A stretch of 64,000 nt of DNA from CAWGMT01 sp963823675. Its GTDB lineage: Bacteria; Planctomycetota; Planctomycetia; Isosphaerales; Isosphaeraceae. Below the pieces are notes generated by a model. It was not told the origin of the DNA and did no database searches. It saw only the letters and a list, made by a program, of their open reading frames with translations. This document shows, one piece after another, positions 25,269 to 34,600 of this stretch (position 1 is the first letter of the stretch; every line of letters begins with the position of its first letter). The position numbers and the translations under genes were made by a program. The DNA is taken from NCBI GenBank assembly GCA_963823675.1, contig CAWGMT010000012.1, positions 1,054,001 through 1,118,000 on the forward strand. Reading direction: 5' to 3'.

Positions 25269-26435
25269 TTAGCCACTCGCCGCTTGGCTGCTCACTTCGT
25301 CCATCGTCACGACCCGATGCTCGTCGACCGCCGTGCGCACCAGGAGGCCGATCAGCGTGGCGGAGCGAGCTTCGGCCAGCGTGACCGGGGGTGCGGCCGG
25401 CGGTTCCGAGCGGATCGCCGCCAGGAAGGCCGCCAGCGCCAGCCGCGTATCCGGCAGCGCGCCGGGCTGGATCGATCGCCGCGGCAGACGGCGATCGCGA
25501 TAACTCAGGCTGCCGGTGCCAAGATCGATTCCACCCTGATCACCCAGGACTCGGAGCGTCGACCCGGTAAAACCTTCTTCCGCCGGAGCAATCCAGCTCT
25601 GAATCAAGGACGCACGGAAGCCGCTCTTCCATTCGAGGTCAACGGCATAGTGATCGGTCACGTCTCGGTGCGGGTCGATCGCCGCAAATAGCCCCCGGCG
25701 GCCCCAACCGCTGGCTCGGACCGGCAGCTCGCCGGCGAGCCAGGCAAACACATCCCAAACATGCACAGCCTGCTCGACCATCCAGTCGCCCGAACGCTCG
25801 CGACGGGCCATCCAGCCGTCAGAACCGCCAAGCGGTCCATTGCTGCTCGTCCAGCTCGCTCGCGCCTCGATCAGCGTGCCGAGCTCGCCCCGCTGGATCA
25901 GCTCGATCGCCTCGCGGAACCGCGGGTTCGACCGCCGCTGGAACCCGACATGCACCACGAGGCCCGGCGCACTGGCGGCCTCGCCGATCAGGCGGTCGCA
26001 GCCGGCAAGCGTCAGCCCGAGCGGCTTCTCGGCATAGAGGTGCTTGCCGCTCTGGATCGCATCGCGATAAATTGGCTCATGCAGGTCGCACGGCAGCGCC
26101 ACGGTGACCGCATCGACGTCGGCTCTATCCAGAATTCTGCGGTAGTCATCGAAAGCCGCGGGTCGATGGCCGCGGGCCTTCTCGACGATCCCCTGCCCGC
26201 GCTGGCGATGCTTGGGTTCCGCGTCGCAGACCGCCACGATCGGCGTGCCCGGCAGCTCGAGCAAGCCTCGCAAGAGAGCGGTCCCCCGGTTGCCGATGCC
26301 AATTACGCCCAGGCGAACCGGGGCATCCTGCCCAGGGGTCGCGGCCGCCTCCGCGAGATTTCCCTGCGAGAGTGCCAGGCTCGCCGCGGCCGAGCAACCC
26401 AGAAAACGACGGCGATTCACACGGACCGGAGGCAT
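25269..26435 (-). CDS. Gfo/Idh/MocA family oxidoreductase, Tat-exported
   Basis: About 388 residues from ATG 26435. The N-terminal RRRFLGCSAAASLALSQG is a twin-arginine signal. The Rossmann fold begins VRLGVIGIGNRGTALLRG, and YAEKPLGLT is the family EKP motif whose Lys is catalytic. GDWMVEQAVHVWDVFAWL covers the second conserved Asp/His region. Members oxidise sugars or their derivatives with NAD(P), and the substrate here is unknown. An in-frame extension upstream of 26435 is repeat sequence (AATCCAAAAT type), not protein. Confidence 0.9.
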   Translation of the reverse strand: MPPVRVNRRRFLGCSAAASLALSQGNLAEAAATPGQDAPVRLGVIGIGNRGTALLRGLLELPGTPIVAVCDAEPKHRQRGQGIVEKARGHRPAAFDDYRRILDRADVDAVTVALPCDLHEPIYRDAIQSGKHLYAEKPLGLTLAGCDRLIGEAASAPGLVVHVGFQRRSNPRFREAIELIQRGELGTLIEARASWTSSNGPLGGSDGWMARRERSGDWMVEQAVHVWDVFAWLAGELPVRASGWGRRGLFAAIDPHRDVTDHYAVDLEWKSGFRASLIQSWIAPAEEGFTGSTLRVLGDQGGIDLGTGSLSYRDRRLPRRSIQPGALPDTRLALAAFLAAIRSEPPAAPPVTLAEARSATLIGLLVRTAVDEHRVVTMDEVSSQAASG

Positions 26436-26439
26436 CGAG

Positions 26440-26530
26440 CGACAACTCCAAAATCCAAAATCCGAAATAGGAAATCCAGAAGTCCAAACCCAAAACCCGC
26501 GATGGCAAATCCAAAATCCCAGACCCACTC
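26440..26530. repeat. AATCCAAAAT-type imperfect tandem repeat
   Basis: Several spaced copies of AATCCAAAAT and variants (AATCCGAAAT, AATCCAGAAG, GTCCAAACCCAAAAC) lie just upstream of the oxidoreductase start. A similar cluster is at 63085-63165. Low-complexity dispersed repeat. Confidence 0.7.
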
Positions 26531-26865
26531 GCCATTTCGGGGTCTGGTGGCGAGCCCTCGGCAGGCCGCGATTTGGAACCGGATTGGCCTCGCCCGTCGA
26601 TTATAACGCTTGAGGCTACAGAGGCCAATGGCCCGGACGAATTGCACTGCAATTCAGACGTAAGCGGCCCATGCAGCGCGAAGCCCTCAGGGCCCGACGG
26701 ACCGGCCGCGGGCCTAACTTCGCTGATTCCTTGATCTTGCGATCTTTTCCGGAAATGGCAGTCAATGAGAGCCAGTGAGAGGATTCCGGGGGGGGTTTTC
26801 GTTTTGCCACGCCCACGGTCGACGCTCCGGGCTCAGGAGCTGGCCGGCATGCCCTCGAACAGCGA

Positions 26866-27010
26866 GTGACCCGGCCGAAGCCTCACAACCTCGTTCAAAG
26901 TTGGCTTGCGCGCGTCTTACCGGTCTTGGCGACTGGACGCGTCGTATGGGCTGCGCAGGCAACCCCGGCGCTCATCGGTTTGGGTGCCCATAGATGCCAT
27001 AGATGCCATA
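26866..27010. repeat. 145-bp dispersed direct repeat, copy 1
   Basis: This segment, from GTGACCCGGCCGAAGCC to the TAGATGCCATAGATGCCA run, is nearly identical to 39856-40000 with only a few substitutions and no indel (constant offset of 12,990 bases). Copy 1 ends in three or four tandem units of TAGATGCCA. No coding frame is convincing. Confidence 0.85.
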
Positions 27011-27174
27011 GATGCCACGGCCCGCGCGCGACATCTATGAGATCTAGTCAGCCGATGTGGCATCTGTGGGGCCGAGGATGACATCCATGGCTGAGAGAGA
27101 TCCAGGGGGCTTCGCGGCGACAAACTTGGTTTCTTGCTTCCTGCCCGCAGCCCAGAAGCCCGACGGACACGGAG
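27011..27174. other. Non-coding stretch between repeats
   Basis: No gene supported. The interval 26436-27353 as a whole holds repeats and relics only. Confidence 0.35.
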
Positions 27175-27353
27175 CCGTCCGAGAACCACAAACAAGCGCC
27201 GGCACCGCGAACCGCGACCGAGCCGACCGCGAACCACAAACAAAGGCTGAAACCGTGAAACGGTTGACACCGCGAACCGCGAGGCGCCCGAAGCCCGACG
27301 ACACGCAGCCGTCCAGGAACCAAAAACAAAGGCTGATAGCGCGAACCGCGATA
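27175..27353. repeat. Imperfect repeats of GCGAACCGCGA / GAACCACAAACAAAG units
   Basis: Units such as CCGCGAACCGCGA alternate with GAACCACAAACAAAGGCTGA about four times in 180 bases, with variable spacing. The unit does not match a CRISPR repeat because spacing and sequence vary. It abuts the recombinase relic on its right. Confidence 0.6.
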
Positions 27354-27519
27354 GGGCCGTAGCGATCTCTTGCACCGTGAGGCCGCGGCTGCGGAGCTCC
27401 TGGGCACGGCGTGGTGGCACCATGGCCGTGCCCCGCTGCCGTCCGCGATAAATGCCCCGATCCTTCGCCACCGCGTTCCCCGCCGCCTGCCGCTCCCGCC
27501 GGTACTCCAACTCAATTTG
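27354..27519 (-). pseudogene. C-terminal relic of a serine recombinase (resolvase family)
   Basis: The minus frame reads IELEYRRERQAAGNAVAKDR then GIYRGRQRG and, after a gap, AQELRSRGLTVQEIATAL. This is the end of the catalytic domain plus the helix-turn-helix arm of Tn3-type resolvases (family pattern ERxxAGxxxAKxxGxYxG). The catalytic N-terminal half is missing, and the repeats at 27175-27353 replace the final residues. It suggests an old mobile element at this site. Confidence 0.55.
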
Positions 27520-27530
27520 TCCTGGGCCGT

Positions 27531-29161
27531 TCACTCCTTGGGCCGCGCCCATGCGCCGATGCGGCGGATCACCTCGGGGATCCCCGGGTATTGCTTGACA
27601 CCCGCTCCGATGAGCTCGACGGGCGTTCGGTCCTCATGATCGCGGATTGTCGGATCGGCGCCCAGGTCGAGAAGCATCCGGGCCGCATCGGCCATGGTGC
27701 GCTCCAGGGCGGCGTGCAGCGGCGTGAAGCCCCGGTTGTCCTGCGCGTCGAGCTTCGCCCCGTGCTGGACGAGAGTGTGAATCGCCCGCGGCTCCGCATC
27801 GCTGTTGCGGCCCGCGGCCTGGTGCAAGGGTGTGGACCCGTCCGGGCGCGAAAGTTCACGTCGGCACCCGCTCGAATCAATGTCTCCAGCACGTCGAACC
27901 GGTATGATGCAGCGACCTCGTACAGGGGAGTGTGGCCGTTGCCGTCCGTCGCGTTTGGATCTGCCCCGCGGCTCAGGAGCAGCTCGGTCATCACGGCCGA
28001 ATACGCCGAGGTCGCGGCAATCACCGCGGCCGGGCGATCCCACGCGCCCCGGTAGTTCAGGTCGGCTCCCCGCTCGAGGAGGAACCTGGCGATCTCCACA
28101 TCGCCTCGCAGCGCGGCCGCCTGCAAGGGCGAGAAACGCCGGCTGTCCTGGCTGACCATGTTCACGTCGCCCCCGGCGTCGACCAGCTTCCGCAGGTCGT
28201 CGAGCGTCCCGGCCTCCGCGGCATCGAGCACCGTGGGATCGGGAAGCTGCCGGAACAGCCACGCCCCCAGCTCCGGATCCCGCTCGAAGGCGTTCTGAAG
28301 GGGAGAACGACCATATTCGTTCAGCGCCCGCAGGTCGGCGCCATATTCGATGAGAAGCCGGATCATCTCTCTATTCTGAGAGATCAACGCCTTCTCGAGG
28401 GGCGTCGTGAACTGTGTTACGACGTTCGGGTCCGCTCCACTCGCGAGCAGCTCGGATGCCCTCTGAAGATCGTTGTCCTTGATCGCGGCGCCGAGCGGGG
28501 AGACTTCCGTCCCGGGCCTCCTTCTCGGTGCCGGTGCGGCGCGCAACGAGGCTAGCGCGGCGGAGCTCACGTCGACGACGCGCTCGATCCGCAGCCGCTG
28601 CCGGCGCCAGAACCAGCGCGCGTTGCGGACCCAGCGCAAGCCGGGCTCGTCCGCCACCCGCGCCGCGCTCGCCACCGCTTCGGGAGGCACGGCGTCCGGC
28701 AAGCACCCCAGCAGGAACGCGCCCAGATCGCTCGCCACGGTCTCGAAGTCGGTGCTCTTCTCGCCGTGGATCTCGTGATCGTACCGGACGATCGGGTATT
28801 CACCGCGTTCATCGCCGCGGCGCGTGTCGAAGCAGAAGCTATCACCGTTGAGGACAGGGACCACCGAGATCAGTGAGGGAGCGAGGCGTGTGCGATTGGC
28901 CGACACGATATCCGCGCCAGGTCCCACGGGATCTTCGATCCACCAGACTTCATAGCCCCCGTCATAGGGGCCGACCGTCGTGACCAGCTTCTTGTAGCTC
29001 GGGGGAAGGCGCACTCCCAGCTTCTTCTCCGCGGCCGCGACCGTTCTGCGACGCGCCGGCGGTTGGTCGGCCTTCTCTTCCGCGGGGCCATAGAGCGCGC
29101 GCAAGTACGCGCGCATTCCGGGTTCGGCAAGGCGCTCGAGATAGCGGTCAATCGCGTCCAT
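27531..29161 (-). CDS. SUKH (SMI1/KNR4) domain protein with ankyrin repeats, one-base frameshift
   Basis: The N-terminus (about residues 1-165) is SMI1/KNR4-like: LGVRLPPSYKKLVTTVGPYD, WWIEDP, and YDHEIHGEKSTDFETVASDL. Ankyrin repeats follow from about residue 225: LLASGADPNVVTQFTTPLEK, LLIEYGADLRALNEYGRSPL, FLLERGADLNYRG and others. At about 27842-27848 a C-run is one base short. After it the other frame continues correctly: DGSTPLHQAAGR, LVQHGAKLDAQDNRGFTPLH, MLLDLGADPTIRDHEDRTPV, stopping at 27531. The joined protein has about 543 residues. SUKH proteins are often immunity proteins of polymorphic toxin systems, but no toxin is adjacent. Confidence 0.75.
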
Positions 29162-29603
29162 CTGTCCTTCCCAGGCAAATCGAGGACCGAACAGGGAATT
29201 GACAAAAGTCGCGGCCGGCCGATGTGGTCACTCTACAAGACCAGAGGCAGCATGCCCAAGACTCAGACCGCCGTGATTGCCTTACCATTTAGGCCTTCCC
29301 GTAGCAAACGGACAAAAAACAACGCTAAGGCGAGGGACCATGAAGACGTGGCCGTCGCAGACTTGTGGCGAGCCCGACGGCTCGGGCGTCCGGTGGTGGT
29401 GGACACCGGCCCCCTGCACGTGCGGACCGTAGGTGTCGTTAGACGGAATAACGCTCGACGCCTTTTTCGTCCAACTTCCACACTCGTCGAGAGAGCGAGA
29501 GCGCTTCAAATGACGAGACGGACCTGCATTTCGGTGGCCCGAATCGACAGTCCTGGAACAGCCACGACCGTACTCACCGTGACCGTATTCTCGCTTGCCG
29601 ACT
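29162..29603. other. Intergenic stretch with no supported gene
   Basis: About 440 bases upstream of the SUKH-ankyrin gene and downstream of the enolase-superfamily gene. Open frames lack any domain. I see no repeat or RNA. Confidence 0.4.
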
Positions 29604-30749
29604 TCACGCCGCATAGCGTTTGATCGCGCCCTCGTTCCACTGGATCCCGATTCCTGGTACTTCGGGGATGATCAGACTGCCGTTTTGCATCTCGAACGGT
29701 TCTACGATAATGGGGCGGGTCCAATCTTGCCATTCAAGCCAGTGTGCCGTTTCGGTCACACGCATCAGATGAACCGCGATCTCGGGATAGAGATGCGTGG
29801 ACATCGGAATGCCGGCCGCACCTGCCACCGCTGTCGAACGCAGCCAACCCGTCACGCCGCCGATCCGCATCAGGTCGGGCATGACGAAGTCCCCGGCCCC
29901 CGAGACGATCGCCTGATAAAGAGCCCTCGGGCCGTAGAAGTTCTCTCCCAGTTGAACGGGCGTCTTCAACTCGCGCGTGAGCTGAACGTAGCCTGCGAGG
30001 TTATCGTAGACAATCGGTTCCTCGAACCAGAAAAGACCTTGATCGTCGAGTGCGTGACAACGCGCTAGGGCGTCGCCCAGCGACAACGCTTGATTGAAGT
30101 CAACCATCAGCTTCACTTCCTCACCTACCGCTTCGCGGACGGCCGCGATGGCCGCCAGGTCATCGGCGAGGCGGTCCCGACCGAGACGCAATTTCAGCGC
30201 GGTGAAGCCGCCTTCCTGGACAAGTGCGACAGCTTCCCGGCCGAGAGCCCCCACCGCGGTCGGCCAGAGCCCCCTGCTGTTGTAGGCAGGGACCGGGCCC
30301 AGCGTTCCGCCCAGAAAGACGGCCAGTGGCATGTCGGCGGCTTGAGCCAATGCATCCCAGGCTGCCATGTCGAGTCCTGCCACCGCGATCATCGACAGGC
30401 CTTCGCGCCCGACCAGGTGCAGCGCATTCATTCCCTTGTGGAAGAACTCGAACGGCGCGACCAACTGACCTCGGAGGACGTCGGCCACGTCCATGATCGC
30501 GGGCACCAGATAACGCGCTGCCTGCTTGAGATACGGCTCCAAGTAGCTGCGCCCGACGATGCCTTCATCCGTGTAGAGATCGATGAGGATCATCGGCCAG
30601 TCGTTGAAAACCCCGACCTTCGAGACAATGGGACTACTCAACGGTACGACGACCGGCCGAACCTGGACACTCTTCAGCGTCAATTTGCGATGCGTCAAGA
30701 AATCACGCCCCTTTCGAGTCACTCGTTCATTCCGATTGGAATCGAACAC
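29604..30749 (-). CDS. Mandelate racemase/muconate lactonizing enzyme family protein
   Basis: A 381-residue enolase-superfamily enzyme, which abstracts the proton alpha to a carboxylate with Mg2+. TALKLRLGR holds the KxR pair at the Lys-base position, VDFNQALS and FWFEEPIV supply the metal-binding Asp and Glu, VQLGENFYGP the third Glu, and MSTHLYPEIA the His base of the mandelate-racemase subgroup. The C-terminus PGIGIQWNEGAIKRYAA resembles mandelate racemase. The exact substrate is unknown, probably a hydroxy or sugar acid. The 2-keto-4-pentenoate hydratase-like gene lies 35 bases upstream and is likely co-transcribed. Confidence 0.88.
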   Translation of the reverse strand: MFDSNRNERVTRKGRDFLTHRKLTLKSVQVRPVVVPLSSPIVSKVGVFNDWPMILIDLYTDEGIVGRSYLEPYLKQAARYLVPAIMDVADVLRGQLVAPFEFFHKGMNALHLVGREGLSMIAVAGLDMAAWDALAQAADMPLAVFLGGTLGPVPAYNSRGLWPTAVGALGREAVALVQEGGFTALKLRLGRDRLADDLAAIAAVREAVGEEVKLMVDFNQALSLGDALARCHALDDQGLFWFEEPIVYDNLAGYVQLTRELKTPVQLGENFYGPRALYQAIVSGAGDFVMPDLMRIGGVTGWLRSTAVAGAAGIPMSTHLYPEIAVHLMRVTETAHWLEWQDWTRPIIVEPFEMQNGSLIIPEVPGIGIQWNEGAIKRYAA

Positions 30750-30784
30750 TGTTGCTCATGCGACTTTCTGATTGCGGCTGGCAT

Positions 30785-31621
30785 TCAGGCCGAAGGTGCC
30801 TTCAGATCCAGTTGCAGCCGGGCGAGCGGCGCCCCCACGACGTCCACGCGATAGGATTCACCATGGCGTAAGTAGGGCAGCGCTGTGAGCGTGCCGGTGG
30901 CGATCACCTCACCCGCCATTAGTGGCGGTGCCCAGGATTGGGCCGCCAGCACTCGCGGCAGAAATCCGAGGGCAAGCAGCGGACTGCCCAGCGCGTTATG
31001 ACCCTCCCCCTCCGCCACGAAGTCCTTGCCGCCACGGAGTGTGACCTTGAGCGTCCGCAGGCTCGTGGCAATGTGCTGGGGATCCTCTGATTCCACGTGC
31101 CAGGGAGTGCCGACTACGAGAGCCGCGTGAACGCCGAAATCGGCGACGGCCTCTGACGCGGTAAAGCGCCAGTCTGGGTAATGAGAATCCACGATCTCGA
31201 ATCCGACCGCCACCCATTCAAGACCGCGTGCTAATTCCTCGACCGACGGATCGTCGCTCGGAACCGCATGGCGGAGTTTGAGAACGACCTCCGACTCGAG
31301 CCGCGGCGCTACCATACCGTCAAGAGGAAGACGTAGGTAACCTCCCTGGGCGAAATGGACAGTTTGAGCATACATGTGCGCCCAGACCGGTTCACTCACC
31401 TTTAACTGTTCCCACACGGCGCGATTGGTGAAGCCGATCTTGCGGCCGATCGACTGGTATCCGCGCTTCAAGAGGCGATCGTGGAGTAGGTGCCCGACGT
31501 GATAGCCGCTGTCAATCTCAAAACCGATTCCACGTTGCGATGGTGATGGAATGATGAACGCGCCATCGCGCGCCCGCAGAAGATCGGCTACGAGTCGTTC
31601 ATCGGCCCGCGCATCCCGCAT
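30785..31621 (-). CDS. 2-keto-4-pentenoate hydratase/fumarylacetoacetate-hydrolase-fold protein
   Basis: About 278 residues from ATG 31621; a start at 31684 would add 21 residues. SIGRKIGFTNRAVWEQLKV, then WAHMYAQTV, PRLESEVVLKL (metal-binding Glu pair) and AGFEIVDSHYPDW-like GFEIVDSHYPDWRF are hallmarks of the MhpD/HpcG hydratase family. These enzymes hydrate 2-keto-pentenoates in meta-cleavage pathways. With the enolase-superfamily neighbour it suggests a short acid-degradation module. It starts within 70 bases of the stop of the giant kinase gene and may share its transcript. Confidence 0.87.
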   Translation of the reverse strand: MRDARADERLVADLLRARDGAFIIPSPSQRGIGFEIDSGYHVGHLLHDRLLKRGYQSIGRKIGFTNRAVWEQLKVSEPVWAHMYAQTVHFAQGGYLRLPLDGMVAPRLESEVVLKLRHAVPSDDPSVEELARGLEWVAVGFEIVDSHYPDWRFTASEAVADFGVHAALVVGTPWHVESEDPQHIATSLRTLKVTLRGGKDFVAEGEGHNALGSPLLALGFLPRVLAAQSWAPPLMAGEVIATGTLTALPYLRHGESYRVDVVGAPLARLQLDLKAPSA

Positions 31622-31690
31622 GTTTGGATTCCCAAAGTTGGCGGATTGACATTCGAGAGAACACGCATAGACTGATGCGCACATCGGCGC

Positions 31691-34600
31691 CTACCCTTTG
31701 TCGCCCATGGGGACCGGCGCTCCATACCCCGGATGGCGCCGCCGGAATACCTGCCAGCGGTCGAGCCATTCGTCGGCCGTGAGGGTAGTGACGCCGCCCG
31801 CGTCATGTACGCGCTGACCTGAAAGGAGTTCAGCCCTGAGGCAAAGGTCGTCCGGATCCAAATCGTCCGGCGCGTACAAGTCATCGAGGTCGATGATGTC
31901 AAGTGCATCGGTGAGCCCCCCGATCACGATCCGGCGGCTGTCTGGGCTAACGGTTACGCTCAATCCCTTCCCTGCTAGTGGCAAAGCCGGCGTCATTGGC
32001 ATGCCTGTGTGCCAGTCCCAAACTCGAGCTGTTTTGTCGAGGCTGGCAGTTACCACCCAGTTGCCATCGGGCGTAAAAGCGGCCGGGTGGATTTCATCGC
32101 GGTGCTCGAGCGCCGGGCTTACCAGCCGGCCCGAGTGCCAGTCCCAGACACGGGAGCGGCCGTCGCGACTCGTGGTCAGCAGGTGCTGTCCGTCGGGGTG
32201 GAACTGCGCGTCGAATACCCAATCAGGATGCTGGATCGGCTCGGCCACTGGCTCACCGGTCGCGTAATTCCAGATGCGTGCTCTCCTGTCGAATGACGCG
32301 GTGACGACATGCCGCCCGTCCGGCGAGAAACGCACGTTGTGACATGGCGCTTCGTGAACGAGTTCATAGCGCACCCTGCCGCTCTCGATGTCATACGCCG
32401 AGACCTTTGTCATCAACCCCCACACGAACAGGGTCCGGCCATCAGGGCCGAAACGTACAGCGCCGTTGCCGTGGATGTAGTGTTGTGCTTCCGAGAGTTG
32501 CCGCGGAGCTTGCCATTCCGCTGCCACGTGACCAGAGGCGGTATCGAAGAGCAAGAGCTCGCCGCCGGCACAATAAATGGCAAGGCGCCGCCCGTCCGGC
32601 CTGTAGTTCAGGGAACGGGGCTCGGAGAGTAGCGGTACAGGGTCGAGCGCTGACTTTCCTGTGCGCCAATCGTAGAAGTGCACACGCGACGGCTGCTTAC
32701 TACGGCCGCTGAGTATTGCGACGTGGCGACCATCGGGGGCGAAGGCCGCTCCCATGATGACTCCTCCTGGCTGGAGTAGCGGCCCGGCGGGCTTTCCAGT
32801 ATTCAGTTCGTAAACCCGAGTTCTGGCAACTGTGCAGCGCATCTGGTTCATTCCGGTGGGCAGCAGGTACTTGCCATCGGGACTGACTTCGGCGAATGAA
32901 TACCTGCCGTCAAGTGCGAGCCGGAAACTCGAGCGGCTTTGCCGGGGTAGCGCCCAGACCCGGATCATGCCACCATCCTGGGCGGTGGCGAAGGATTGGC
33001 CGTCCGGCGCGAAACCGACATGATAGATACCAGCCGCGTGCACCAGTGGCTGGCCGATGAGCTGGCCTGATGGCACGGAACGGAGCTCGGCGGTGTTATC
33101 CGTTGAACCGATCAGCAATCGCCTGCTGTCCGGGCTAAACGCGACCGAGGCGACGGAATTCCGGTACTCAAAGGCGAAGATGGCACGTCCCGTTTCCGCG
33201 TCGAAGAGTTGTGCTATCCCTAGGCCCGCTCGTCCCTCGCCCGACGCGATATACTTGCCGTCCGGGCTCAGCGTGATCACACACTTGGCGCCACCGAGGA
33301 AGGGCACCGCGCGACCCTTGGCCCCGGCGGCGGCGCCCTGCGCGGGCAGCGACATTCGGGCCATATACTCGCGCGGAACAGACCGAACCTTCTTCCCCGT
33401 ATTGGCATCCCACCACAAAAGGTCTTTTTCGTTCCGTGTTAGCAGCTCTCGACCGTCAGAAACAAAAAGTGGCGGAGTTACTTTGGAGCCGGGGACGATA
33501 CTGGGTCGCTTACTCACGTGCGGCAGAGGAGCGAATGACGGTTCGGCGGAGTCCCGGGTCAAGGCATAGACGCGGCATTGGCCGTCCTGGCAAGCTGTCG
33601 CCAGGCGATCGCCCTTCGGGTTGAAGGCGAGAGCGTCTATTGCGGAGGGATGGCGGAGTTCCCGCGTGGCGAAGACCCGCTTCCGGAAGTCCCAAACACG
33701 TGCCGTCAAGCCGGCGGCGATCCCCAGGAAGCGCCCGTCGTAGCTGAATGACAACCATGTCACGGGGGCGTCGAATTGGATCTGCTGGTCCACGTCGCCG
33801 GCCGGGAAGCTCGCCACGGTAACGCTGCCAGTAAGGCAGCCGAATACCAGTTCGCGGCCGTCGGGACTCCAGGTTGCGCTACTGGCCGTGGCGGCCGCGT
33901 CCGGCAACGGCAACGGCTGCTCCTGTTGAAGGTCCCAGATACTCAATCCACTTGGGAAATCGGGCCCCTCTGTCTGGGAACCCTTCTGTACCAGCAGGTA
34001 ACGGCCGCCTGGATGGAAAGCAAATTGTTCGAAAGCCCCGTAGCCGCCCGTGCGGCGGAAGCCGTGGATTGGAGTGAAGGCGTCGCGCGCCCAGGTGCGA
34101 GCCCGGATGCGGTTGAGGCGCCGGCGCTCCGGGTCTTCCCTGGCCAATCGGACCGCGTTGGCAAACCAAAGCACGGCCTGGGCTGGTTCGTCGCGCTGCC
34201 CGGCTGCCACTCCCTGGGAAGTGTGCATGTCGGTAAGCGCAAGAGCCAACTTACGGCGGGCTGTCTCGGCCTGTACGCTCGCCTCGACGGCCTTAGCAGT
34301 CTCCCCGTCCCGATCGGCCGCCAACGCGGTTTGCACCTGGGCCTGCTCGCGAAAGCGCACCAGGCCGATTCCCAGGCCCGCAAGTCCCGTCATCAGCAGC
34401 AGGCCGATCACCGCCAACGAAGTTGCCACCCCTGGATGGTGCCGAGACCACCGGGCCAAGCGCTCAAACCCGGAAATCCGACGGGCTTTGATCGGCTCGT
34501 CGTCCAGGAAGCGCTGCAAATCGGCGGCTAGGTCGGCGGCCGTGGCATACCGGCGGGCTGAATCGCGGTCGATGGCCTTATGGACAATGGTTGCCAGATC

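Noticed and set aside
26436..26528. 31-residue N-terminal extension of the oxidoreductase
   Set aside because: It is the translation of AATCCAAAAT repeats (aromatic-rich nonsense) and precedes a clear Tat signal starting at 26435.
26985..27018. TAGATGCCA units as a possible CRISPR array
   Set aside because: The units are 9 bases with no unique spacers, and no cas genes are in the window. It is a short tandem tail of the 145-bp repeat.
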